A stretch of DNA of 64,000 nucleotides, from positions 62,001 to 126,000 of the forward strand of contig JAMKCH010001612.1 in assembly GCA_023653785.1 (NCBI GenBank), in the 5' to 3' direction. Positions 35,741 to 46,374 of this stretch are shown here, one piece after another (position 1 is the stretch's first letter; the number at the start of each line of letters is the position of its first letter). A program made the position numbers and the translations under genes. The notes below the pieces were generated by a model. That model was not told the DNA's origin and ran no database searches. It worked only from the letters and a program-made list of their open reading frames with translations. The stretch comes from Ophioderma brevispina (taxonomy: Eukaryota; Echinodermata; Ophiuroidea; Amphilepidida; Ophiodermatidae).

Positions 35741-36199
35741 TATGAATGGATGTTGAAGACCATTATGATATAATATATGTTATAATATGGACCATTTGAT
35801 AGACACAACAAACAACACAAATAAACCACTGAAAACCAAACTTGAATTACATTAAACACAATGTCAAAACTTTGTCATTGTGAACAGAGACAATTTCCCT
35901 TATTTGTCAAAGACATGGTGTCTTTAAATGTTTTTAATATTAAAATATTTAGTTTACATGGTTATACTGGGTTAATTTGAGCCAAACTTAAGTAGTAAGG
36001 ATAAAGAAAGAGACAGGAGAAAAACAAAAACAGGCACCTGCATACTTTAGCATGCATGCCTTGATTGTGTATTCATCAGTCAAACTTGGAATGGCTTAAA
36101 TTGTGGCTTACTTACGTAATCGCCTTGGTTCTAAAAACAGTGAAGCAAACCAGATGAAATTTGAACAGAGTGTTGAGAAAATGATAGGCCGTACGCTAC

Positions 36200-36430
36200 T
36201 CACAATATTTCAAAATTTAAAAAAAGACAGGATTATACCAGGAGGGAGATTTTTATGTGTTCACATTTATTCAACTTTCAAGTTGAACGTGCTTCAACGC
36301 AAACTTGGGAAGGGGGTTAATTTGACAGCGGATTTTCATAATGCCTTTTGTTTTCAAACTGGGAACCGTATTGGACAAAAATTGGGACAGGAGCTACGAA
36401 ACAAGTTCGTATCAGAATTATGTATAAATA
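36200..36430 (+). repeat. Dispersed repeat, partner of 35105-35330
   Basis: Inverse of 35105-35330. The frame 36103-36492 (129 codons) covers it, and its left part reads ERMIGRT-like residues without a recognised domain, so a gene is not called. Confidence 0.5.
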
Positions 36431-36691
36431 AAAAGCGCTTCTTTCTTGAAATGTCCTCATGTCCTTTAAAGCAACTTGCTAATGTTGATTGATCCGTGCT
36501 TTGCTATTTAAGCAAATATATGGGAGTGTATTGGTGTATCCTCTGGTTCAAGATTTGGATGAACGAAATCAACCAAAACATCTATATTGATGATTTCGTG
36601 CAGAAATTACATTGAAGGGAGTAATCAGTGTTTTACGCCCCTATACTTAGTTTTTTATTAATTGAGGGATGTTCAGATACCTGACCCTAGG

Positions 36692-36772
36692 ACACACTTA
36701 TGCATCGGAAACCGTAACGGAATTATTAAAAACGTGTTATTTTCCGTAAGGTTTCCGATCTCATAAGTGTGT
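36692..36772. repeat. Foldback with 30-bp arms
   Basis: ACACACTTATGCATCGGAAA at 36692 pairs with TTTCCGATCTCATAAGTGTGT ending at 36772. The inner parts CCGTAACGGAA and TTCCGTAAGG also pair. An outer pair, ACCTGACC (36679) and GGTCAGATGGGTCAGGT (36787), suggests the element spans about 36670-36804. Confidence 0.8.
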
Positions 36773-37429
36773 ACAGAAAAAGGTTTGGTCAGATGGGTCA
36801 GGTTACGGAAAACTCCCCTACTTGAGTTGTAATGAATCCAGCCTGAAATAAATCAATCTTTTAACTGAACCGTTTGCGGTTTAGTATATATTAGTTCAAT
36901 ACTTAAACGTTTCTGTATGTGCGTGTCGTCGAAATTGTGGAACGAGAACTTAAGTTTCAAATGGAAATGATTGATCTCAAGAGGTTGAAGGACTCAGAAG
37001 TCACAAGTAAATGGATATTTGGGAGGAGGCACCCTGTATAATATTCAACCAGTGTTTGGTCAGCTTATGTTCATTGGGGGGGTGGTCGTTTTCATTTGTC
37101 TTCTTTCAAATATTACCTAAAAGGAGTTGAGGTGCCATTGTTCGCCATACAATTGAAAAATGCAGTGGGAAAATAAAATTGTGTCATGTTTTGAGAAAAA
37201 ATAATTTATGTAAGAGTTCATGTACATGTAGCATTTACCGCTCTGCACAGTTTGACCATAATTTTAAAATTTTAAGTTGCATCGGAGTATATAATATACA
37301 GGCCGCACCGCTGGGCCCGTTGTCTGGTTAAGGTCCGAACGTTGCCGGAAAAGTAAGTGTACGCGGGTAGCCCAATCCCAACCTCCACTGTGGTACCAGA
37401 CGATAGCCCAAGGCTTACCGGTGTTGATA

Positions 37430-37560
37430 TCGTCCGGCGGGAGCCCAATCCGGGCTCCATAGACGATAACGAATAAAGTGTGAAACTAGTAATAATGTTG
37501 CGTGAAGAGTCAACTGAATTGAGTGCCTCTATTCTTTACGTGGTGTCAGGACTATGGAGG
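37430..37560 (+). mobile_element. MITE, TAGTCCGG family, copy 1
   Basis: CCGGGCTCCATAGACGATAACG, GTGTGAAACTA, TGTTGCGTGAAGAGTCAACTG and GAATTGAGTGCC match the better copy at 42381-42529. Confidence 0.65.
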
Positions 37561-37785
37561 TAGCCGCGACTAAAAATACTTTCTACGCGGCTGTTGTTCC
37601 AGGCACGTTTAATGCTTTGAATTAGTGCTTATCCCTATTGAGCAGTTCCTAGCGATTCGAGCTTTGGAACAAAGCGAGCTTGCGTGAACTACGAGGAAAA
37701 GATGGGTTGGTAAACAGGCTGATACGGTCTTGTCAGCATAGTCGTAGTACCTGTGTGAAAGGAAATATGGTCCGACAGGATTAAT

Positions 37786-37906
37786 AGTCCGGGCTCCATT
37801 GACAACAACGGAATAAAGCGTTTGATGCAAAACTAATGTTGGCGTGAAGAGTCAACTGAATCGATTTGCCCTATTGTTCACCTATTGTGCCCGGACTGTG
37901 AGCCCG
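37786..37906 (+). mobile_element. MITE, TAGTCCGG family, copy 2
   Basis: TAGTCCGGGCTCCATTGAC, GGAATAAAGCG, GCGTGAAGAGTCAACTGAAT and GCCCGGACTGTG match the family. Confidence 0.65.
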
Positions 37907-37919
37907 CCCTCCAACATTG

Positions 37920-39025
37920 AGCAGGGCTCCAATATGGGTATTGCCTGGGCAAGTTATGGGCCCCACATTGGCAGCCCGCGTGGGGCCCTGTTTTTTTGTC
38001 GTCAGGGAACCAGATTTTCCCCAGTGGGTAATCTACTTGGGCCGTAGATGGGTACTTTATGGGGCCATTAGGGCCAAGTACAAATCACATGCAGTTTTTA
38101 ACGGGCTAATTACTGCTTTTAAATTAAAGAAAAAAAGAGTTCTAGTACAGTTGGATATGGTTTTAATTCCAACTATTCATCAGGCATCACTGGATCTCAT
38201 ATAACAGTTACATAATATGTATTACTTACCTTGGTAGGATTCGAAACCGGGGACGTCATGATCTTAAGTTCGAATGCTATCATCCAGTATTGCGACCACT
38301 TGTACTACTGACAAATTGGCATCAAATTAGATTATTTAAAGGTTGTTTTTGTGAGTTAAAAATGATGAAACTTGTACGTTATGGCCCTTCATAGCGACAG
38401 GGAGAGTTAGTTGACCTATAAATAAAGTTAGATAATTATTTGCTACAAAAGAATGCCATCCTTGCATCTGAGTAAAATATAATCAGCCGGCCAATTGAAA
38501 CCTACCATGGCCCCATGTAGGAAACCCACTTAAAGCCCAATTAAAGAAACTCATCAGTCACCCATTTGAAAAACCTACAATTGGCCCCCATTTGGGAAAC
38601 CCACTTAAAGCCCAAGAAAAGAAGCATATCAGTTACCCATTGAACAACCACACTGGCCCCAATATAGAAAGCCCATGTAATTCCCATGCCCACTTAAGCC
38701 CATGTACCGCACGTGAAACCCAAACGGGCCCCACTGACCATTAACTTGGGGTAAACCAATGATGGGTAGCCCAGATTAAGCCCACATGGGACTAACACAA
38801 GTCGCCCAATAAACACCCATAATCGGTTGCCTACATGGGGCCATCATGAATAGCCCACATGATACCCATGTCCACCATGCCCCGATACAAACCCACATGG
38901 GCCCCATGATGCAAACCCCACATGGTTACCCATTTACACCACATGGCCCCATTAGGCATAGTCCACATAACACTCATGCCCACTATAAGCCCAGCTTACC
39001 CACAAAACCCACATGGGCCCCAGCA
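37920..39025. mobile_element. GC-rich foldback element with GGGCCC-containing repeats
   Basis: The left end, GCAGGGCTCCAATATGGGTATTG, pairs with the right end, CAAAACCCACATGGGCCCCAGC. From 38490 to 39020 the sequence is a degenerate array of CCCACATGGGCCCC and AAACCCACTTAAAGCCCA words; inverted versions lie at 37930-38060. The base composition differs sharply from its flanks. No coding frame. Confidence 0.55.
38230..38306 (-). pseudogene. tRNA-like remnant
   Basis: On the minus strand an A-box-like TGGTCGCAATACTGG (plus 38284-38298) is followed by TGATAGCA, a CTTAAGA loop and a B-box GGTTTCGAATCC with one inserted base (plus 38238-38249). The anticodon stem no longer pairs. The spacing fits a tRNA, so this is a decayed tRNA or SINE head. 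Confidence 0.4.
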
Positions 39026-41036
39026 CGGCATTTTGGAGGGTGCTTAGTAATATATATCCTGCCATACCCGGTATAATGGTGGTGCTCGGCCTATCTACCA
39101 TAACTGGTTGACTCAGCCTGGTGTGGCTCCGTACCGATACCGTTTTTGAGGTTGAAATGCAAGTACAACGTAACAACTGTCTACTGATGCGAATTGAATT
39201 ACGTAATTGTATTGTAGTCTACATAGTAATTGGCGCACATAGCTATTGTTGCTGGAAGCGCCATTCAACCTATAGTAGATTCCAAATGATGGTAGAGTTA
39301 TGGGTGGAGTTTGGACTTCGTCCATTACTCAAAATAGGGGACAGAAATACCCAGAAAATCTGCGATTTCTTCCTCGCAATACAAAAGAGATCAGATTGAA
39401 AGAAACTGGCCAACTACAAATAAAAGTTACGTTGTTCGTCCAGTCAATACTATGTTTTTATACTATGTGATGCATAGTGTGTCTACCCCAGAATTGGTTT
39501 TAAACATTGCCTACCAAAAACATATCATAAATTTTAGAAGGCTTCAGTCACCTGTGTGTTACAATGCAGAACTGTTATCTTCACTATTCATAAAATCAGC
39601 TTTCACCTTCTTTCACTGAAACTAATCCTGGATTTAGTTTGCGTTTCTTTGAACATTCTAGGGTTTATGCTTTGAATATTGTTTGGGACTGTGAATGGCC
39701 CGACCGCTCAGGGTTGGCTATAGTGCACATCATACCACAAATACACGGACTAAAGTTTTTATACTAATCCCCCCAATTCATACCTCCACCTACATACCAA
39801 CCGACCGACCGACAACTGGGACCGTTTCTAAAACCATTACCGTGACTCACGTGCTCAGTTACGATCTCAGCTTGTGAGTGTGTATGTTATCAAAAATAGC
39901 AAGCTCAAGAGCTGTTATTAAAAATAACACGTGCAGTACCCTTTTTTAAATAACGCGCGGAAAACAATGGATGACAACTAAAGGCGCTAGCACAAAAAGT
40001 GTATAGTAGATTCTCGGTCGCAGTGCATCATTCGCTTCAGTAATAGTCTAGCAGATTACATGGGTTCCCATGCAACCCCCCCCCAAAAGAAAAAACTAAA
40101 TTCTAACATGATTTGTAGAATCTTTACGACATCTCCTTAAAGAATTTTGATGTTACCAAAATCAAATATTGTCCCACAGGGTCCGTTTGGCGGCCATCTT
40201 GAATCTAAACAGATCAGTCATATGAAGTGGTTCGATTTAGTTGAAAAGTATCTCAAATGATTCGTCTCATCATAAGGAATCAGGAAATATAATATTTTGG
40301 CATATTTCTAATGTTTAGGTCCAGAGATATATATGGGTGAAAATGTGATAAAGGTCATTGAACTTTTGATTTGGATGGTAAAATGAAATATATGAACTCC
40401 TTTTTTTCAAATGAAAAAACTCAATTAAATATACAAAAAGTAGGAATCGAGTTCTACCAAAATATTTTACAAATTATTACCTAACTGGTGTTTTGAGTAC
40501 AAAAAGTAATTTAATCGTACTTTTGAACAGATTTGTAAAATAATTCCCCCCCCCCCCATAAATAAATATATTAAGCTATCAAACCTAAGTACTAAACGTA
40601 TTGGTGCATTATGTGTGGGTACTCCTGTTTAAAGCCACTATTAGTTCTTTTTTTCCAATTCCCAAAATACCCATTTTGTCTCTAAATTGCTATTGTTAGG
40701 TCATTCAACACCTGATATTACTTTTTCTTGTGAAAAAGACACTTAACATCTTAAAGCTGTGACTGTATATGACTTTTAGCGATTGTTTTCTAGACCTAAA
40801 AAAGTCTAATCCCGACTTTATTTAGTAAAAGCATAAAATAATCATAATATCTTGACTAATACGGCGTGTCACGCTTACCCATTTACATGTGTCCTTTCTA
40901 CATCAATTTCCAATACACAGAGCAAAATGCCTTTGATGAAAAATTGGGGCACTATTTGTTACACTGTAAATCGCTGATAGTGACTTTAAGTAATGCTATA
41001 CTCGGTATTAGCGGGTATATGAATTACTATTATAAG
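39026..41036. other. No gene recognised
   Basis: No gene recognised. The frame 39121-39399 (92 codons) shows no motif. The stretch 40140-40400 is a very diverged relative of the 54-kb long-inverted-repeat family. CG-rich flanks at 39690-39860 show CCGACCGACCGAC. Confidence 0.4.
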
Positions 41037-41500
41037 TTTTTTTTTTTTTTTTTTTTTTTGGTTTGTTTGTTTTTTATTTTTAATGGTAGCTTGCTGTATT
41101 GCCATATACGCCATTCAACCTTTTTAGCTAATTAATAAATGGAAATATCCCTAATAAATAACTATCAACCTTACTGATAATTCTGAATTTTATAGACCTT
41201 GCTTTCTGTATCCTCAGATCTGATAATCCGCCTATTTCATATAGTTGTTTCCATAAGTAATCTGTATTCCCAATCATTGATCTACCAGTTAAGTAAAAGC
41301 CTCAATTAAGTTTCAAAAATTCATAATATTTAATAAATTTTTAAAATCGTCCAGAAGTGGTGATCTCGCTAAATTAAAACTTTTCTTAGAATTGATATTT
41401 AACTTGCCAGTCTTAACATCTAACCATCTGTTTTTAGCATATCGCCTCATAATGTGTTTTAATAATAGAATTTCTTCCATCATTCATGACCAGACCAATA
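41037..41500 (-). mobile_element. Minus-strand A-tailed retrocopy with a 56-codon frame
   Basis: A T22 run (41037-41058) is the likely A-tail of an element read on the minus strand. About 255 bases upstream of it ends a frame (41483-41313, minus) starting with two Met codons and reading LLLKHIMRRYAKNRWLDV, then KTGKLNIN and SPLLDDFKNLL. It is basic and looks protein-like, but I do not recognise the family. Confidence 0.35.
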
Positions 41501-42041
41501 AAGGGATAACCATTTAGAGGACCGCCAATGGTGTTCAATGACAGCTTTACACTTTCGTAATTATTTTGTCATCAATAGTAATAATGGCTTTTGTCTTCCA
41601 GTTCAATAATTTCTGTATGAACATTATGCTTTGCTTTATCCATATCTGATGTAGGTTCACCAACATTAGCATTTTTATTCCCTTTCATGAACACCTCTCA
41701 CTTGATCCCCATATTTTGATACTTTGTCTACAATTGATACTGTGAATATTTTAGCAATTCAGACTGCTCTTACATCGCCATGAAACTTGACAACGTGATC
41801 ATCAGCCTTTGGTCGCTGGATTAATATTATTCATGACCGTTTTGAATTGAAATGGAACGATTAATGATATATTTAATGGGCCTGTCTCTAGTTATCTATT
41901 ATCCGCACACCCTTTATTAACCCCCGGGCCCCGGTAGCGCTGTTACGTGTTATGGCCTAAAGTTATCATTTGGGGTTATGTATACCAAATTAAAAATACT
42001 TTTAGTATATTGTATCAGCATATGACTTATGAAAGGTACTA
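41501..42041. other. No feature recognised
   Basis: No gene or repeat identified. The word CCCCCGGGCCCCGG near 41922 is a GC-rich palindrome. Confidence 0.5.
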
Positions 42042-42238
42042 TAGACCGTATTCAATAGCCAGCCATGTTGGTGGACAAGATAGACACATTCCAGTACTAC
42101 AATGCATTCACCTGTGAATGATCCCTGTGCAATCGCTAAACATGGATCGATTGACAGCTTAATGTATTGTAGTCCTGGTATGTATGCATCTTGTCCACCA
42201 ACATGTCTGGTGGCTGACGTCATATTGAATACGGTCTA
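42042..42238. mobile_element. 197-bp MITE, TIR TAGACCGTATTCAATA, copy 2
   Basis: TA (42040-42041) flanks TAGACCGTATTCAATA on the left; TATTGAATACGGTCTA is followed by TA (42239-42240) on the right. It has the same interior as 23757-23944, with both arms of GTTGGTGGACAAGAT preserved. Confidence 0.9.
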
Positions 42239-42380
42239 TAAGTGATTTGTTAATGATCAAATCGAAAAATCATCAAAAATCATCAGCTTTTTGCATGTCT
42301 CTGTAACAAGTATAGCTATCCTAACATACCCTACAAGTGCTAAGACTGAAAGCAGCCTAATAACCGGTGTGAAAGCAACT

Positions 42381-42529
42381 ATAGTCCGGCGGGAGCCATA
42401 GTCCGGGCGCCATAGACGATAACGGAATAAAGCGTGAAACTAATGTTGCGTGAAGAATCAACTGAATTGAGTGCCCTATTCCTTACCGTTGTAGCCGGAC
42501 TGTGGGTACGCCGGACTATGATTACTTCT
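42381..42529 (+). mobile_element. MITE, TAGTCCGG family, copy 3 (best ends)
   Basis: The ends ATAGTCCGGCG and CGCCGGACTAT are a perfect 11-bp inverted pair. An inner ATAGTCCGGGC and GCCGGACTGTG repeat the signal. The interior is shared with the copies at 37430 and 37786. Confidence 0.8.
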
Positions 42530-43013
42530 ACACCGGGTCTAATAAGGGCAAACTCGGATATTTTTAGTCGTTACTGTCAGTACGGCATTTACTGTAACAT
42601 GTAATTGAATGGAGATTCCAATCTTTGAGCAATGCTGTTTTCTTCATTTTCTGTAATTTTTTTCAGTTTTAATAAATAACTTATGAGAATCTTACATCCT
42701 GCACTTTAAGCTATTCCTACAAATTTCAAATATTTCGACTCTTTCGGGTGAATTACTGATAGTATCTTCAAGTGCATCATGATTTTGTTTTCGTGTAAAT
42801 CAATTTTGCAATTTTATGCTTTGACGCATCCAAATCAGTGTTCATTAGTCCACCGTTTTTATTTGAAATCAATATTGGTATCAACATACCTTATATTCAC
42901 AGCATCTTCTGAATTTATAGATTTACTCAGTCCTTAAATATTTTGTATTTCAATATGAAGTACTCCCATGAAGAGATCCTTTAGCTTTGGTTACAGCCTC
43001 TCACAGCGCAATA
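42530..43013. other. No feature recognised
   Basis: No gene or repeat identified. Confidence 0.5.
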
Positions 43014-43213
43014 CACTATGAGCTAGTAAAATCTCAATTCCCTTGGCACAGTTCAGTACCTCCCATTCACCAGTGTATTTAGAATATACACCCCGTGGTT
43101 TTTGGGTATGATACATGATACCCAGATCACACAAGGTCAGTTCATGTCAAAATGTACAAGTACAACCCACTGAACTGTGTCCTTGGTGGAGCAGCATATT
43201 GTAACTCATAGTG
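43014..43213 (-). mobile_element. CACTA-type MITE, 200 bp
   Basis: It begins CACTATGAGCTAGTAAAAT and ends ATTGTAACTCATAGTG. A 3-bp ATA flanks both sides. CACTA ends with 3-bp target duplications are the EnSpm/CACTA signature. The copy at 46171-46373 is inverted relative to this one, and 6456-6624 is decayed. Interior words such as CACAGTTCAGT, GATCACACAAGGTCAGTTCATG and TACAAGTACAACCCACTGAA are shared. Confidence 0.8.
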
Positions 43214-44330
43214 ATATCTGGTATTATACTGTGCAGCGAATGATATTCTTTGCCGAGGCACAGACGTGCTGTGTGCCTGATATCTATGTGTGCTGTTACA
43301 AACCATCATGTTGTTGTTTTTTTATATACTTTTATATTGCATAATAAGGGAGTGGTCATTATTTACACCAGGTAGTACAGTTTGCTATATCAAATATTTT
43401 GATCCCCTGGATTTTTCGTGACAAAATCATTTATTGCTACCTTTGTCAATTTTGGGGGGGTGGCTCATATTCAAACATATAAGGTACAACGTTTCAATAG
43501 GATCTTCGGGCGCCATTTTTCAAAATGGCCGCCATTTTTCATTAATTGTTTGGCAGCCATATTTCTTCTGGGGCTTGTGAGCATCGTACAAGGAATAAAA
43601 AAAATCGTTTCGTCCCATTTTTGTGATACCGAGTCAATTAAACAAACCACTGTAGTACTGCTGTTCCTCAAATCAATCAATAGGATTTATTTACTCTCCA
43701 ATCATATAACATGTAAGAAGGTCCGAAATCGATTACTAACGAAAAATAAGGATGTTGGAGGAGATGTGGATACCACATAAACGCAGAACGTGATTAGTTG
43801 TTGGTAACCATAAAAAAAGGTTACAAAATTGAACAATATACGTATACAGAGCCATCCCCCCAGAACGTGAATCCCCTCCCCTCAATTAACTTCGATGTAT
43901 GGTATTAATTATTTCAAAAATACGCACGTTAGAAATAAGTCACGAAAGAAAGTTGGTGAGTATCTTTGGACCTAAGACGTTTTTTTCATGACAAAAGGAA
44001 TGGGACATTTTAAAAACCTTCAATCTATCAGAATCTGGTTCTTTCATCCGTTTTTGAATGAACAAATAAGTTTGGTAACCATTAGTAATTGCGTTTTGTG
44101 GCGTTTCTATTGACTCCACTTTGTAGGTAGTAGGCCTACGTAAAAGTGTCGTCGCGAGAATGATTTATGATCAATATTGTCCTCCACTGGTATGGAATGA
44201 ATATGCCAACTTTGTGTCAACATTATCAATCCGACCGTTTGTTATTTGCACTGACTTTTTGCAATACGAACGAGATGAATCCAGGTTCGGTTCCACTAAC
44301 AAACTTCTTCACAACATGTAAGCAATCCAA
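43214..44330. other. No gene recognised
   Basis: The 120-codon plus frame 43418-43780 crosses ATGGCCGCCATTTTT-type repeat words, also seen near 3150, 14570, 29200 and 40190. It has no domain and is not called. Nothing else is recognisable. Confidence 0.4.
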
Positions 44331-44870
44331 TAGTGGATTGTCTGCCACCCCTGCACAAATAGTCCGCTAGTGGAATAATCGCGCACGGGTGAGCCAAAAA
44401 ATCACTTCACCTATAATCCTTTCGCACTCATAGAATGCCTGAGCATTTCTTGCAAACAAGCCAATACAACTTGAAAAATTACATACATAATTTTGGTATC
44501 TCAAATATGGAACAATCCAAAAGATGAAGTTTGGTATCATTTTCATGTTTATAATGTGCTTTACAACTTCAAAGGAGTTTTGACCGGGAGAATGCATGTG
44601 TTGCTATGCTGAGAATCAAGAATAACCTGTCGGTGACAGTTCTAAAATTCGGGTGCGAAAGGGTTATACAGTGGATCATTTCGCGCACGGGATTCTCAAA
44701 TAGTCCGTAGTGAAATAATCGCCACGAGGTGCGCCAAAACCCCTTCCCTATAAGGAACGGTGGATCATTTCGCGCACGGGATTCTCAAATAGCAGGGTAG
44801 GGAATATTCACTATTCACTAATGATTCCCTAGTGGATTATTTGAGGATCCCTAGTTGGGTCATTTGGAGC
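44331..44870. repeat. Repeated CGCGCACGG words interrupted by a MITE
   Basis: GTGGATCATTTCGCGCACGG plus GATTCTCAAATAG occurs twice (44670 and 44759). GTGGAATAATCGCGCACGGG at 44372 and GTGAAATAATCGCCACGAGG at 44711 are diverged relatives, each followed by a GCCAAAA word. A separate TA-flanked element lies inside (next entry). Confidence 0.65.
44414..44666. mobile_element. 253-bp TA-flanked MITE, TIR TAATCCTTTCGCAC
   Basis: TAATCCTTTCGCAC on the left pairs with GTGCGAAAGGGTTA on the right (one mismatch), and TA flanks both ends. The minus frame 44367-44597 inside it is not a gene. Confidence 0.8.
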
Positions 44871-45910
44871 AATTCCGTGACCGTGGAGAGCAAGCATTCA
44901 TTTTCAGTGGGAGTTGTCTTCTGGAAGGTTAATGAAGAAATTTAGAGGGGAGGCCCCCGTGAAAGTGTGGGCGGAATCCAGGAGAGGGTGGAAAATCCAT
45001 AATACAGGGGTCAAAAATGAAAAATGCTTGGACTGCTGTAAAAAGGTAACCAAGTGTTCGTCTTGTTGACAAGGATAAAAAAAGGGATAGTTTGTACAAC
45101 TTACAACTTATGGTTATGGAGAATACCACAAAATGTCAAATGTCAAAGGTAATCACGGAAGATTAAAGCTTAAATATTACTCCGATTTCTTAAAAAATGG
45201 GATCAAATTGTTCTCTTGCTTTCCCCAGAGATGTAACAAAAACATTTTGCCCCGTCTAGATAGATTTGTACAATTTCGGAGATCACTAGAGTCAATGGGG
45301 TTGAAACCCTTGTTTTCATTTATCTCACCTATACACAAATACCACGAGAGTGTCACTACCTTTGATGCCATCCTTTTCACAACGGCTGATCCATTTTTAC
45401 CCCATTCCAATGGGATTTACGAGTCAGTTCCATTATTTTCTCTGAATATGGTGACCAAATTATTTCTGGATCAGCCGTAAAAATCTTTCATATCTACCTC
45501 ATTTCTTCATCAAATTACGTAATTTTTCAGCAAAGAAAGTCAAAAAATTTGCAGCATCATGAAAACGCCATTTGCGTCACAGGTCGGGGTCAAATTTTGT
45601 GTTTTTTCATGCACAATATTTTCTATTCACTCTGTATACTCCACGGTAACATATCCGTAAAAATCTTCTTTTTCGGAGGAGTCCAAAAAGAAGCTGAAGA
45701 TGACAAGGTTTTATAGGTCCCTTCAAGACAGCATATTTCTACAGTATATCAATCCAGGATTCAAATATCACACAAAGTCCGCCTGTTGCCAATGTCCACT
45801 TTATTACCCCAAAAAGGAATCTTTTTAAATTTCCTAATTAAGCTTTTTGAGCTTCAAAGACGACAGCAGACGACATATTTAATTTAACTGACGTGGCATC
45901 AAAAAATTAA
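44871..45910. other. No gene; diverged repeat 45000-45470
   Basis: The stretch 45000-45470 shares ACAGGGGTCAAAAATG and ACAAGGATAAAAAAAGG-type words with the long-inverted-repeat family at 5.3, 12.3 and 32 kb. Opposing frames 45133-45480 (plus) and 45177-45410 (minus) overlap in it, which argues against either being a gene. Confidence 0.4.
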
Positions 45911-46125
45911 AGGGAGTCTAACTTTAGACCTGGGTTTAAACCAGGGTTTTTTCTTCCAACATGCTCTAAAAATGTCCTGTAATGGGTGAGACATGCACTG
46001 TTCCAACCCATCCATGAGGAATTGTCTCACCATTACATTTAACTTTCACCCTATTTTGAAAGGAAAAAAGGTGCAATCATGTAGGCAAACCCTAGTTTAA
46101 ACCAAGGACTAAAGTCAGACTCCCT
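45911..46125. mobile_element. TTAA-flanked MITE, TIR AGGGAGTCTAACTTTAG (T2-like)
   Basis: TTAA (45907-45910) is followed by AGGGAGTCTAACTTTAGACC. The right end, ACTAAAGTCAGACTCCCT, is followed by TTCA, a one-base decay of TTAA. The TIR continues through GGGTTTAAACCAGGGTTT and AAACCCTAGTTTAAACC. The element is 215 bp. Confidence 0.85.
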
Positions 46126-46170
46126 TTCAGAATACCATCCATTTCAGAAAACTATAATCCTGGCATTAAT

Positions 46171-46373
46171 CACTATGAGTTACAATAATCTCTCTACCAA
46201 AGACACAGTTCAGTGGGTTGTACTTGTACATGCATTGACATGAACTGACCTTGTGTGATCTGGGTATTATATATCATTACCCAAAACCCAGGGGGGGTTT
46301 TTTTTTAAATACATTGGTGAATGAAAGCTACTGAACTGTGCCAAGGGAATTGAGAATTTACTAGCTCATAGTG
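46171..46373 (+). mobile_element. CACTA-type MITE, 203 bp
   Basis: It starts CACTATGAGTTACAATA and ends TTACTAGCTCATAGTG; AAT flanks both ends. Inverse of 43014-43213. Its right border lies exactly at the left border of the duplicated block that follows. Confidence 0.8.
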
Positions 46374-46374
46374 A

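Noticed and set aside
43418..43780. 120-codon plus frame
   Set aside because: It crosses dispersed ATGGCCGCCATTTT repeat words and has no domain.
45133..45480. 115-codon plus frame overlapping a 77-codon minus frame
   Set aside because: Lies in a diverged repeat family; both strands open, no motif.
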